Shown piece by piece: positions 18,478-28,482 of a stretch of DNA of 64,000 nt. This DNA is from Saprospiraceae bacterium (GTDB taxonomy: Bacteria; Bacteroidota; Bacteroidia; Chitinophagales; Saprospiraceae), in contig JADJLG010000001.1 in the NCBI GenBank assembly GCA_016710235.1, forward strand, positions 919,501 to 983,500, in the 5' to 3' direction. Below the pieces are notes generated by a model. That model had not been told where the DNA came from and searched no databases. It saw nothing but the letters and a program-made list of their open reading frames with translations. Position numbers and translations under genes: made by a program. Each line of letters starts with the position of its first letter. Positions within the stretch are counted from its first letter, which is position 1.

Positions 18478-18680
18478 TGGAACGATTAAAGAACGTTCTT
18501 CTTTTTAAGCAATATAAATATAGCCGACACTAAAAATCCGTAACCTGATTATAAACAAGCTATAGAATACTTCTCTGATTCACTTTCTGCACAAAACAAG
18601 TAAAATAAAAAACGGATTGTGAATTTTCTCAGTCCTCATTTCAAATATGAAATTAAAATTCCAACGCATATAAATAGGAC

Positions 18681-18974
18681 TCACTGCCATCGAAAAGGAA
18701 TTATAAAAAGCATCGCAATAAGCATCCATACCAGTGTAAGCACCACGGAAACAAGGTGAAGAATAACCGCACTACTATAATTGTGGGTCGAAAATCCTAC
18801 GTTGTAAGAAAGATATATTCCGACTGCCAAAATCAAAGTCGCAATCAAGAACACGACCGAGTGTTTAAATTTTTTGTATGGATCCATGAATGTATCATAA
18901 AAAAAATTGAAAGCAAAAAATGCCATCATCAAAATGATTAAAAGTAATGTTACATAATATACTGCTTTCATCAT
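18681..18974 (-). CDS. Small three-helix membrane protein
   Basis: A 97-residue inner-membrane protein with three predicted helices (YYVTLLLIILMMAFFAFNFF; VVFLIATLILAVGIYLSY; AVILHLVSVVLTLVWMLIAM). Its ATG overlaps the stop codon of the upstream antiporter gene (ATGA), so translation is coupled and a role with the antiporter is likely by context. No family recognised. Confidence 0.65.
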   Translation of the reverse strand: MMKAVYYVTLLLIILMMAFFAFNFFYDTFMDPYKKFKHSVVFLIATLILAVGIYLSYNVGFSTHNYSSAVILHLVSVVLTLVWMLIAMLFIIPFRWQ

Positions 18975-20239
18975 TTTACATTTGCCTTAGACTTTATCTC
19001 TTCTCCCACAACTTCTGAAGGCCCAAATATTTTGGCATAGAACGGAAGTGTGATACCTTTTTTGGCTAAAAAGAACAACCCTACGCAATATAATGTAGAA
19101 AATAAAATGATGGAAAAGCATACAGATTGAATGATAATACCATCGATATATCCTTGTTGCAAAGGTAGTGTAGCGATCACTGCTGAACCTAAACCTTTGG
19201 GAATCATAAATGACATCATTGCTTTATCCAACAATGGTGTATTATTTTTTACAACGATTCTTACCGCAAATATTCTGACTACATATAATACAAGCGTTAT
19301 CATAGCACCATAAAACAGCCAATCCAGTCGGTTGATTTTGATACTTACTCCAATAAACACAAAGAAGAAAGTCCGTAAAAGAAAAACCATTTCCCCAAAA
19401 AAATCCTTTTCCTCCTGAGGCAATATGATATTCTGATTTGTGATAAATCTCTGTAAAAGTTTGGGCTCAAAATATTGCAAATTTCCAATCGCTATACCAA
19501 ATGAAAGTGCCGCAAGTGGTCCACTAAAATTGAGGTACTCTGTAATGCCATATAGAATAAAAAGAAAAGCCGGGGTTGAAAATTTTGTTGATTTCAAAGC
19601 AGGTGACTGATTCAAAATAAAGGACCATAGGAATGCTCCGCCAATTCCAAAAAATAATGCCATGATCAATGACGAGATAAACTGTGATACAAGAGCATTT
19701 GCATGGATTTCACCCGTAGTCATTAGTCCCAATATACTAAGCGGGATGGCCAAAGTGAATACATCAGACTCTGCGGATTCAATAATAAGAGTAGTCGATG
19801 TCCGCGGTCTTATGGCCACTTTCTTCACCAATCCGACGACAACTGCTGATGAAGTACCTCCCAGAGTTGCACCTATAAATAGACAAGATAAAAAAGAGAT
19901 ATCAAAAATCAGATAACATAATATCGTTGCTGTAACCCAAGTGGTCAAAAACCCCATGACTGTAATCCCTGTGGAGTCTCTTAAGGAATTTCTCACTTCA
20001 GAAATCCTCAGATCGGTGCCACTCTCGAATAATATAAAAATCAATACGAGGTTACTAAATAATGAACCAAATTGTCCAAAAGCAGCAGGGTCAACCAAAT
20101 GAAATATTGGGCCAATGAAAATTCCAAGCAACATAAGCCCAAGTACGTCCGGTATACTTCGTCTCTCAAATACACCACTTAAAAAGTGTCCAAAGAAAAT
20201 AAAAATACCTATAACTATGATTATTACTGAGGTCGCCAT
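18971..20239 (-). CDS. Cation:proton antiporter (CPA superfamily)
   Basis: A 422-residue polytopic membrane protein of the monovalent cation:proton antiporter superfamily, with about 12 helices. Family signatures are the early RRSIPDVLGLMLLGIFIGP helix, FILFESGTDLRISEVR in the conserved glutamate region, GATLGGTSSAVVVGLVKK, and LIIESAESDVFTLAIPL, which carries the acidic ion-binding residues. It has no TrkA-N or other cytosolic regulatory domain. The ATG at 20239 was preferred to the TTG at 20248. It forms a two-gene operon with the small membrane protein through a 4-bp ATGA overlap. Whether it carries Na+ or K+ is unknown. Confidence 0.87.
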   Translation of the reverse strand: MATSVIIIVIGIFIFFGHFLSGVFERRSIPDVLGLMLLGIFIGPIFHLVDPAAFGQFGSLFSNLVLIFILFESGTDLRISEVRNSLRDSTGITVMGFLTTWVTATILCYLIFDISFLSCLFIGATLGGTSSAVVVGLVKKVAIRPRTSTTLIIESAESDVFTLAIPLSILGLMTTGEIHANALVSQFISSLIMALFFGIGGAFLWSFILNQSPALKSTKFSTPAFLFILYGITEYLNFSGPLAALSFGIAIGNLQYFEPKLLQRFITNQNIILPQEEKDFFGEMVFLLRTFFFVFIGVSIKINRLDWLFYGAMITLVLYVVRIFAVRIVVKNNTPLLDKAMMSFMIPKGLGSAVIATLPLQQGYIDGIIIQSVCFSIILFSTLYCVGLFFLAKKGITLPFYAKIFGPSEVVGEEIKSKANVK

Positions 20240-20745
20240 ATTAATCAATTTGCGCTAACTATAAATGGTATATGTTTCGATCAAAAAACAATTCAGCCTA
20301 TGGTGACAAAGTATTACACATTATCAATACGGGAAAACCCTTAAAAAAATTGCATTTAACTAGCTATTCAACAATTCCTTCTTTAATCTGCCAACAAGTA
20401 TAAAATCACCTTAATTTTTCAGTGATTCCGATACAGCTGAAATATCTGGAAACATGTCCTTTTGACATATTTAGACAGTAAATATAAACAAATTCCTTTT
20501 TCCTGAAAAAATATTGCTCCAGCATGCATCGGCCAATCATCAGCTAACCTTTCAATATGTTTCTCCCCAATACTCATTAGAAAGAAAAATACTGTCTACT
20601 CATTGGACACCTGAAATTATTTTGGACATTTCAAAATAAATGAGTCGGACTTATTAAAATTAATTTCCCCGGCAATACTATATATTAAAATATCCATTAT
20701 AAATGAAAACATACAAAACAAAACTTGAAATTATTTTGTAATAAA
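20240..20745. other. Gene-free stretch
   Basis: AT-rich spacer between two - strand genes. I see no gene, repeat or RNA in it; it presumably contains the antiporter promoter. Confidence 0.5.
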
Positions 20746-22209
20746 CTACCTTGGTACGCTATCTTGAACAAATAAATCATAATTAATTAAGTCCATATCA
20801 ACTTTTCTATAAATATTTGGAACTTCAGAATTTATATCTTTCTCTTTAAGGTAATATCGATATTGCCGGTAAGGACTGATACTAATATTAAAATATCTGA
20901 CTAAAAATCCTTGCAAAATAAAATCATACTGATCATACATTTCCAAGGGTACAGTAATTGTAGAAAATCTAGGCACTACACTTCCAACTTTATACACATC
21001 ACTAACAATATCCTGCTCCCTGCTAATTTTACCTTTCTGCATTCCAGAAAATACCAGTACAGACACAAACAATAATATAGACACGAACACAAAAGTTTTG
21101 TAGTTGTATGATTGCATGCTCCATTTGCTGATAGGTTTATAGATAAATGGTACAATTAAAAGAGCAAATGATAAAGCAAAATATGGAAAACTTGGTACCA
21201 TGTACCACCCTTTTTGCACCATTGTTAGTGTCAATGGAACTGAACCTGACATTCCAATACAAAAAAACAAAACTGCCAGTTTCCTATTTTCACTTAAATA
21301 ATCCCTCAGCTTATTTTTACCACTGGCAAAAATTGTAATCGTAACTATAATTAATATAGGGATCAATTCTGTAAACAATCTCCAAAGAATTTCCAATCGA
21401 TAATTGGCAGTGGGCATATGATTTACCCTTTTTATAAGTCGCTCATAAAAGTAAATCATCAAACTTCTTCTGCTTTCCGGAAAATATAATAAAATTACAT
21501 ATATAATAGCAGGTACAGCGATCAATATCAAGGAATAATAAATACATTTCTTAAAACTGATATCTCGAATAACCAACCAGTAAATAAAAGGAAATGTAAT
21601 TGGGAAAAAACCGGGGATACCTTTACTGAATGACGCCAAAAAGATAAAAAACCCGGAACCGAACCACGCAAGGTAATTGGGCTCTTTCAACTGAATACTC
21701 TTATAACTTAAAATAACAGAGATGAGCGTAAATACACTTACTGTATTCTCAATCATATTGTTCCTGAATGACCAAAAACAAACCGGAATTATAATCCATA
21801 AAAAAACGGGTAACCAACCAAAGGATTTGTATTCGACTTTGTTCTTAAGGATGGTTTTCCACAAGTAGTTAATAAGCAATATATGAAAAACAATCATTAA
21901 TAATGTATAAAATCGCTCCACATAATAACTGTGTCCCAATAGTTTATAGAAAATGGACTGAATACCAAAAACTAATGGTGGTTGCTCATGAAATGAAGGA
22001 ATACCTTCTAGATTTAAGGTACTGTATTGAAGAAACCAGAACGTGCCGATACCCATACTTAAATTGTGAGAAACGCTACTATATAACATTGCATCCTGAA
22101 ACATTGCATCCTGAATCAATATTGGAAGAGTAAGTCCAAATACAATACTCAAAGAAATGAGCCAGAATGGACTCAGAGCATTCAATAATTGATTTTTCAC
22201 ATGATTCAT
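20746..22209 (-). CDS. GT39/ArnT-like membrane glycosyltransferase
   Basis: A 487-residue polytopic protein of the PMT/ArnT (GT-C) class, which transfers a sugar from a lipid-linked donor at the outer face of the inner membrane. The first periplasmic loop, usually the catalytic Asp loop, reads QDAMFQDAMLYSSVSHNLSMG, followed by LNLEGIPSFHEQPPLVF, and about ten further helices follow. The loop contains a 15-bp tandem duplication (22086-22115 region) that gives two Asp residues. Acceptor and donor are unknown. It is transcribed alone. Confidence 0.82.
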   Translation of the reverse strand: MNHVKNQLLNALSPFWLISLSIVFGLTLPILIQDAMFQDAMLYSSVSHNLSMGIGTFWFLQYSTLNLEGIPSFHEQPPLVFGIQSIFYKLLGHSYYVERFYTLLMIVFHILLINYLWKTILKNKVEYKSFGWLPVFLWIIIPVCFWSFRNNMIENTVSVFTLISVILSYKSIQLKEPNYLAWFGSGFFIFLASFSKGIPGFFPITFPFIYWLVIRDISFKKCIYYSLILIAVPAIIYVILLYFPESRRSLMIYFYERLIKRVNHMPTANYRLEILWRLFTELIPILIIVTITIFASGKNKLRDYLSENRKLAVLFFCIGMSGSVPLTLTMVQKGWYMVPSFPYFALSFALLIVPFIYKPISKWSMQSYNYKTFVFVSILLFVSVLVFSGMQKGKISREQDIVSDVYKVGSVVPRFSTITVPLEMYDQYDFILQGFLVRYFNISISPYRQYRYYLKEKDINSEVPNIYRKVDMDLINYDLFVQDSVPR

Positions 22210-22653
22210 TTACAGTTGAATATAAATTTATTCCTTACAAAACTAAAGATGTAAAATTAGTAAAAAAAGCGGATGATTTATATTATGCCGGTTTACTAAC
22301 ACAACAAAGTTAGAATCCTTTACATAACACAGGAGAGTTTCTCAATTTAACTATCTTATTAGATATGTATAGCTAATTACCGTTTATAATCATGCCTCAT
22401 TTTATCGTAAATATATGTAATAACGAAGCCTCTTCTTGAAAAATGGAGGGAAAATTTAGTAATTAAACTTAATATCTTAACCAGCTTCAAAATAGTAGCA
22501 TTAGGAGATGGTGCTATTACCTATAACTATTATAATATTGTATTCCAAATCTTACAATACTATCTGGATAAGTAAAATTGTTTTACTTGGTAAATTAGGT
22601 TGCCAATTTTTAGAGGCAAAGAAAAATTCTGAAAGAAGTCAATGTATATTACC
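22210..22653. other. Gene-free stretch
   Basis: AT-rich spacer without recognised genes or structures. It separates the copper island from the glycosyltransferase. Confidence 0.5.
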
Positions 22654-24942
22654 TTAGTAGGATACCGTCAGACCAATACCAATGCCCATATCGCTGTCAT
22701 AATGCGTTCTGATGCTAAAATTCCTGGCTAAGACATAGTTCAGATCAAGCATATACTCCAGGTCGGTGTTTACCATAAACCCGGCTCTCAATCTTTTTGA
22801 AAGCGGAATATCTTCACGCACCATAGATAGCCGTACAATACCATCATGATAAATTTCAGCCTGAGCATTTAATAACATAGGTAATGTGTACATCACTCCC
22901 AAACTAAATGCTGTCCTTTTATCCTTCTTATTTGATTGATTAAATGGAGTTTTCTCGTCTTGTTTATTTCCATCATTTCTATATCGCCAATCTAATCCTA
23001 TAAATGGCATCAACCATTGCATCTTCCCAATATATCTGCCCAAATGAGTTTCAATTTCATAACCGTGTTTACTGTGGTAACCCAAGCGCCAATCCATAGT
23101 TAAGCTATATCTAGCATTCATTAACATCAATTCTCCATCGTTTCCATTCGTTGCAAAGTCATTTTTCACCATGAAATGAGGCATATTACTCTCTCTTTGC
23201 AAAAGTTTGTACGCTTTCTCTCTGTTGGGCAAATAAGGGTTTTGGTAGTTACCCACTGCAAACACTCTGTTCATTCCTGCCATCATGTGATAAAGTATGT
23301 GGCAGTGAAAAAACCAGTCACCATCAGTATTTGCCAAAAATTCTATGGTATCCGTTTCCATTGGCATAATGTCAATGATGTTTTTCATTGGAGCATATTC
23401 TCCATGTTTGTTCAACAATCTAAAATCATTTCCATGCAAGTGCATCGGATGTCTCATCATCGAATTGTTGTAAAGGATTATTCTCAATATTTCTCCTTTC
23501 TTTACCAGTATTTTATCGCTCTCCGAAAGTACACGATTATCAATACTCCATACATAACGATTCATATTGCCAGTGAGTGTAAACTTGATCTGTAGAATCG
23601 GTGCATCATTTGGCAATGAGCTGGCGTTTGGAGATTTCAGCATGGCGTAGTTCAATGTCACAATATTTTTTGAGATAATGGAATCGCCACTTTTGTGATC
23701 ATCACCCAGGTCCATAGGATGATGTTGATGCTCATTTTCCTGCATTGTTTCATTGCTCATTTCAGGATACATGACGACATTCATATCCATTTGATTAAGA
23801 CTCATATTCATACCCATATCATCTAAATCACCATCCATCTCCATCATATCATTCATCATCTTCATTCCTTCAAAATATTTCAGGTGGGGCATCTCAGGTA
23901 AAATTTGCTTAATTCCATTCCCTAAGAAAAAACTGGCGGATTGAGTTCGGTCTTCAGTGGTTGCCATAAACATATAGGATTTAGTATTCTCCGGGATAGT
24001 AACTACAATATCATAAGTTTCGGATACGGCAATAATAAGTCTATCCACATCTACCGGCTCTACATCATTCCCATCACTCGCCACTACCGTCATTTTACCT
24101 CCAGCATAGCGAAGCCAAAAATAAGATGATGCCCCGGCGTTGGATATTCGCAAGCGAATTTTGTCACCTCCCTTCAATGCTTTTTTGCCGACCGCAGTGA
24201 ATGCAGAAGATTGACTACCATTCAATAGAATGCGATCATAATAAATATCGCTCACATCCATAGCCAACATCCGCTTCCATTCATTTGTGAGTTTTGTTCT
24301 TAAATACCCTGCAGTTATTGCTTCTGAGTAGCTCTGCGTCGATCCTTTTTTTATAGCAAACCAGTCACTGGCATTATGGAGCATTCGGTTTACATTTTTT
24401 GGGTTCAGATTTGTCCATTCACTTATAATTATCGGAATAGATGGTAAATCATCGATTCCTACTCTGAAAGTTTTATCGCCAGCCTTTTTGTGGATAATGA
24501 AGCTCCCGTACATACCAATCTGTTCCTGAAGTCCTGAATGGGAGTGATACCAGTGTGTCCCGTTCTGGATAATCGGAAAACGGTAAGTTCGGGTCTCCCC
24601 TGATCTAATTGGCATCTGAGTCAAATATGGAACCCCGTCTTCTTTATTGGGTAGAAATAAACCGTGCCAATGTAGAGAGGTGCTTTCCTTCAAAAGATTG
24701 TGCAACACAATCTCAGCTGTATCTCCTTCTGTAAATTCCAGGGTCGGCATTGGTATCTGACCGTTTACTGCAATAGCTCTCTTTTCCTTAGCTGCGTATT
24801 CAACGATCGTGTCTTTTACATATAAATCGTAATGAACTATTCTTTGGGAAAAACCGAATTGCCAAAGAAAAAGGATCATTAACTTCAACAGCAACATTTT
24901 TTTTGAAACATTGCCTTGGTAATCCTTGTAAATAAATTGCAT
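22654..24942 (-). CDS. Multicopper oxidase with C-terminal CopB-like barrel region
   Basis: A 762-residue exported multicopper oxidase of the CopA copper-resistance type, probably oxidising Cu(I) outside the cytoplasm. All four copper motifs are visible: TSLHWHGLF, NGTHWYHSHSGLQ, MRHPMHLHGNDF and DWFFHCHILYHMMAGM. A Met/His-rich insert lies near residues 355-425 (MKMMNDMMEMDGDL, ENEHQHHPMDLG). The oxidase ends near residue 575, and about 190 more residues have the alternating pattern of an outer-membrane beta barrel (GYEIETHLGRYIGKMQW, ending GIGIGLTVSY), resembling CopB. The signal peptide may start at an internal ATG (MLLLKLMILFLWQ). It is the last gene of the copper island. Confidence 0.88.
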   Translation of the reverse strand: MQFIYKDYQGNVSKKMLLLKLMILFLWQFGFSQRIVHYDLYVKDTIVEYAAKEKRAIAVNGQIPMPTLEFTEGDTAEIVLHNLLKESTSLHWHGLFLPNKEDGVPYLTQMPIRSGETRTYRFPIIQNGTHWYHSHSGLQEQIGMYGSFIIHKKAGDKTFRVGIDDLPSIPIIISEWTNLNPKNVNRMLHNASDWFAIKKGSTQSYSEAITAGYLRTKLTNEWKRMLAMDVSDIYYDRILLNGSQSSAFTAVGKKALKGGDKIRLRISNAGASSYFWLRYAGGKMTVVASDGNDVEPVDVDRLIIAVSETYDIVVTIPENTKSYMFMATTEDRTQSASFFLGNGIKQILPEMPHLKYFEGMKMMNDMMEMDGDLDDMGMNMSLNQMDMNVVMYPEMSNETMQENEHQHHPMDLGDDHKSGDSIISKNIVTLNYAMLKSPNASSLPNDAPILQIKFTLTGNMNRYVWSIDNRVLSESDKILVKKGEILRIILYNNSMMRHPMHLHGNDFRLLNKHGEYAPMKNIIDIMPMETDTIEFLANTDGDWFFHCHILYHMMAGMNRVFAVGNYQNPYLPNREKAYKLLQRESNMPHFMVKNDFATNGNDGELMLMNARYSLTMDWRLGYHSKHGYEIETHLGRYIGKMQWLMPFIGLDWRYRNDGNKQDEKTPFNQSNKKDKRTAFSLGVMYTLPMLLNAQAEIYHDGIVRLSMVREDIPLSKRLRAGFMVNTDLEYMLDLNYVLARNFSIRTHYDSDMGIGIGLTVSY

Positions 24943-24952
24943 GAAATAAATT

Positions 24953-25396
24953 TTACTTGCTAGTCTCAGCTACCTTTCCGCAGGTAAGCATTGAAGAGCC
25001 GTAATAAGGATTCCTGATGTCTTTTTCAAAGCTTAACCAATATGCTTTTTTCATAGGACAGTATTGATAATAAACGGATTGATCTATTTTATCCGACTCC
25101 TTCACTAATTTCCACATTATCGTGGACACATCATTGAAAGCCGCCCTTTGTTTTTCTATATTCTCTGCTTTATTCAACTTTTCTGTGGATTTGAGCAGGT
25201 TATTCTTCTGCTTGAAATTTTCTTCACTTTGAATCGCTTTATAAAAAACATCGATGGCTGTGCTTGCCTCCTTTGCGTCACTGTTTACTAATGCATTTTT
25301 TATATTGATATACTTATATAAAAAACCATTAGTATTTTGGAATATTGCGAAGTATCCAGCTAAGAATATTGCACAAGTTACAATTAATTTTTTCAT
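24953..25396 (-). CDS. DUF3347 protein of the copper island
   Basis: A 147-residue exported protein (signal peptide MKKLIVTCAIFLAGYFA...) with a DUF3347 domain: helical body, then YCPMKKAYWLSFEKDIRNPY and YGSSMLTCGKV. The Cys/Met pairs in the last segment resemble those in periplasmic copper-efflux adaptor proteins, so copper binding is likely. It lies 10 bp upstream of the multicopper oxidase and in the same operon. Confidence 0.85.
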   Translation of the reverse strand: MKKLIVTCAIFLAGYFAIFQNTNGFLYKYINIKNALVNSDAKEASTAIDVFYKAIQSEENFKQKNNLLKSTEKLNKAENIEKQRAAFNDVSTIMWKLVKESDKIDQSVYYQYCPMKKAYWLSFEKDIRNPYYGSSMLTCGKVAETSK

Positions 25397-25415
25397 AAAT
25401 TATAATTTTTAAATT

Positions 25416-25643
25416 TTAAACTGATTGAGTCAAAGGCATCGCTTTGAAACCTGCTTTTTCTACTATATCAATTAATTGATCTTCAGTAATGCCTTCTGCA
25501 ATTACTTTCAGGATTTTATCCTTGTTCGTAGTGTCCACTTTCCACTCACAAACAGCTTCTTCCTGATCTAAGTAGGGTTTGACTGCGGCTTCACATCCAC
25601 TACAATTTATATTTGTTTTAAACTGAAATTCTTTGTTATCCAT
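25416..25643 (-). CDS. Heavy-metal-associated (HMA) domain protein
   Basis: A 75-residue protein consisting of one ferredoxin-like HMA domain with the metal site NCSGCEAAV near residue 12 and the closing IVEKAGFKAMPL. It is probably a copper carrier for the P-type ATPase upstream. The start at 25643 (MDNKEFQFK) excludes a longer N-terminal extension that lacks family similarity. It is 19 bp upstream of the DUF3347 gene. Confidence 0.87.
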   Translation of the reverse strand: MDNKEFQFKTNINCSGCEAAVKPYLDQEEAVCEWKVDTTNKDKILKVIAEGITEDQLIDIVEKAGFKAMPLTQSV

Positions 25644-25735
25644 TGTATTTATTTTTATGTATTTAATGTTTACACGTAACCAAATATTATGAAGATGTAT
25701 AATCATCTTTTTCTAAACGCTCACCACAATTGCTT

Positions 25736-25984
25736 TTATATTTGGTAAAGAAGCTTCATTCTATTTGAAACATGGTGACTTACTACGTCATCAGTTTTTA
25801 ACTCATGTCCATAACAAACATGCCTAAAAAGAACATAGTCAACTTGCTGTTTTAATTTCATTGATACATCATGATCTTCCTGCATTGCAAATTTAAGTAC
25901 ACTACTGCCAAAAACCGTTGTAGAATTTATAACTTGATTTGTGAAATTTACAGTAAATTTTGCAGCAATACCACAAAAACTCAT
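25736..25984 (-). CDS. Small His/Cys-containing protein coupled to copA
   Basis: An 82-residue protein I do not recognise. Its ATG overlaps the stop of the copper ATPase (ATGA), which strongly suggests translational coupling. It contains FCGIAAKFTVNF, EDHDVSMKLKQQVDYVL, RHVCYGHELK and VVSHHVSNRMKLL, so several His and Cys residues could bind metal. It sits between copA and the HMA carrier. Either a small accessory metal protein or a remnant; there is no frame break. Confidence 0.5.
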   Translation of the reverse strand: MSFCGIAAKFTVNFTNQVINSTTVFGSSVLKFAMQEDHDVSMKLKQQVDYVLFRHVCYGHELKTDDVVSHHVSNRMKLLYQI

Positions 25985-28404
25985 TTTTTCCACTTCAACC
26001 TTAAACTGTTACTAACCACGCTTACACTGCTCAATGCCATTGCTGCTCCTGCAATCATTGGATTTAGCAAAAAACCATTGATTGGATACAAAATACCTGC
26101 AGCTATCGGAATACCGATAACGTTATAGATAAATGCCCAAAACAAATTTTGTTTGATGGTTGCCACTGTCTGCCTTGAAAGTTTAATTGCCTGAGGTATC
26201 TTTCTTAGATCGGAAGAAATAATTGTCATTTTTGCTACATCCATAGCAATATCTGAGCCCTTGCCCATTGCAATACTTACATCAGCAGTAGCAAGAGCAG
26301 AACTATCATTGATTCCATCACCAACCATTGCGACGACTTTGTTTTGTTGCTGCAATTCTTTCACAAAATCGGCTTTACTTTGGGGCAACATCTCTGATTT
26401 ATAATGTTTAATTCCCAATTGTTCAGCTATGGTTTTAGCAGTAGTCGCATGATCCCCGGTAAGCATATACACCTCTAGGTACATCTCTTGCATTTCCTTA
26501 ACAGCTGCTAAAGATGATGTTTTGATTTGGTCGGAAATTGCAATAACAGAAAGGGTCTGTTTGCTATCGGCGAACCAAACTAAGGTTTTGGATTGGCGGC
26601 TCCATAGATCTGCGAAAAATTGTAGTGAAGTGGCAATGCTTATATTATTGTCTGTCAGCAAGTTTTTACTACCGACCCAATAGGTTTCGTTGCCATGATT
26701 GGCTTTTACACCTTTACCTGTGATACTTATAAAGTTTGATACTTTTCTTACAGGGACTTGCTCTAAATATTTTACTATGGCCTCTGCTAATGGATGTTCC
26801 GATTGCTTTTCTATCCCCAAAAGAATTTCCTTACTTGAATCGTCGTCATTCAACCATTGGATGTTCGTAAGCTGCGGCTTACCAAGTGTGATGGTTCCTG
26901 TTTTATCTAAAATAATTGCATCCACCTTTTTTGCTAACTCTAGACTTTCGGCGTCTTTGATCAAAATCCCAAGATCAGCAGCTTTGCCGACTCCGACTAA
27001 AATTGCGGTAGGCGTTGCTAATCCCAGAGCACATGGACATGCAATAATCAATACAGTAATGCCAGCCAATAATCCTTGAACTAATCCGTTTTCACCTCCC
27101 ATCAGAAACCATAAAATAAACGTGAGAACAGCTATGCCAATAACCACTGGTACAAAAATGCTCGATATTTTATCAACAAGTTTTTGAACTGGAGCTTTGC
27201 TTCCTTGTGCTTCTTGCACCGTTCTAATGATCTGGGAAAGCATTGTATCCTCTCCCACGTTGATCGCCTGAAACTGGAAACTGCCTTTTTGATTTATTGT
27301 CCCGGCAAAGACTTTTTCATGTTCCTTTTTGGATACTGGAATCGATTCGCCGGTCAACATACTCTCATCCACGTAAGAACTGCCAGAAATAATCGTCCCA
27401 TCAACTGCTATCTTCTCACCAGGTTTAACCAATAAAATATTACCTGGTTTTATTTTTTCGATATCCGTTAATTTTACTGTGCCATCAGGAAGAACAAGTG
27501 TAACAGTTTTGGCTTGCAAACTCATCAAATTTTTGATCGCTGATGATGTGTAACTCTTAGCTCTTTCCTCCAAATATTTTCCGAACAAAATAAATGCAAT
27601 AATAACAGATGCTGATTCAAAATATACATGCGATTGGAACCCTTTTTGATGTAAAAAGTCTGCAAACAAAAGATTGAACACACTAAATACGTATGCAATT
27701 CCTGTGCTTAATGCCACCAGAGTATCCATATTTGCTGAACGGTGTCTAGCTTGTTTCAAGGCGTTTGTAAAAAAATCTCTTCCAAAGTAAAATACCACAG
27801 GTGTGGAAAGCGCCCACATGAAAAGATTGGCAAAGGACCAATCCATAAAGAACATTCCAATGATAAATACAGGCAATGAAAGTAGAGCAGACCAAATCGT
27901 TTTTATCCTAAGTTCCTTAAATTTTCTTTCTCGGATAGATTCCAGTGTTTCCAAACCATCATCTTTAGAATCCATCATCAAATCATATCCTATTGATTGT
28001 ACTGCTTTCTGTAGCTTGTCAGTGTCTGTTACATGAGGTAAATACTCAACAGTAAGCTCATTGTTTGCAAAATTTACGGATGCATAAACAACGCCTTGTT
28101 GTTGTTTTACAATGTTTTCTGTACTGACCGCACAGGAAGCACAGCTCATACCCAACACCGGAAGAGCTTTCTTTACGGTTGAAACCCCATAACCCAGATT
28201 CCTGATAGACCGAACTATTTCACTTATTACTTCCGGAAAATCAGTCGTAATCACTGCCATTTGGTTGTTCAACTCCACTTTGTGGGTTTTGACTCCCTTC
28301 ACTTGTGACAAAGCTTTATCGACAATGAATGCGCAATGTTCGCTGTCAACTCCTTCCAGAGGAATATAGATCAAACTATTTAATTTATTTTCTGCCATTT
28401 CCAT
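25981..28404 (-). CDS. copA: Copper-exporting P1B-type ATPase
   Basis: An 807-residue copper pump of the inner membrane. Two N-terminal HMA domains are present: the first (residues about 12-75) has lost its CxxC site (DSEHCAF), the second keeps it (GMSCASCAV near residue 85). Downstream are the actuator motif LTGESIPV, the membrane CPC ion site IACPCALGLATP, the phosphorylation site DKTGTITLG, the SEHPLAEA nucleotide-binding motif and VGDGINDSSALA. It exports Cu(I) using ATP. It heads an operon with the coupled small protein, HMA carrier, DUF3347 protein and multicopper oxidase. Confidence 0.95.
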   Translation of the reverse strand: MEMAENKLNSLIYIPLEGVDSEHCAFIVDKALSQVKGVKTHKVELNNQMAVITTDFPEVISEIVRSIRNLGYGVSTVKKALPVLGMSCASCAVSTENIVKQQQGVVYASVNFANNELTVEYLPHVTDTDKLQKAVQSIGYDLMMDSKDDGLETLESIRERKFKELRIKTIWSALLSLPVFIIGMFFMDWSFANLFMWALSTPVVFYFGRDFFTNALKQARHRSANMDTLVALSTGIAYVFSVFNLLFADFLHQKGFQSHVYFESASVIIAFILFGKYLEERAKSYTSSAIKNLMSLQAKTVTLVLPDGTVKLTDIEKIKPGNILLVKPGEKIAVDGTIISGSSYVDESMLTGESIPVSKKEHEKVFAGTINQKGSFQFQAINVGEDTMLSQIIRTVQEAQGSKAPVQKLVDKISSIFVPVVIGIAVLTFILWFLMGGENGLVQGLLAGITVLIIACPCALGLATPTAILVGVGKAADLGILIKDAESLELAKKVDAIILDKTGTITLGKPQLTNIQWLNDDDSSKEILLGIEKQSEHPLAEAIVKYLEQVPVRKVSNFISITGKGVKANHGNETYWVGSKNLLTDNNISIATSLQFFADLWSRQSKTLVWFADSKQTLSVIAISDQIKTSSLAAVKEMQEMYLEVYMLTGDHATTAKTIAEQLGIKHYKSEMLPQSKADFVKELQQQNKVVAMVGDGINDSSALATADVSIAMGKGSDIAMDVAKMTIISSDLRKIPQAIKLSRQTVATIKQNLFWAFIYNVIGIPIAAGILYPINGFLLNPMIAGAAMALSSVSVVSNSLRLKWKK

Positions 28405-28482
28405 TCAGTCTTATTGACATTGCAAAATTGGAAATGTTTCATGAATTATTCTTTGTGAAATTCTGTATTTGATTTGTACTAT

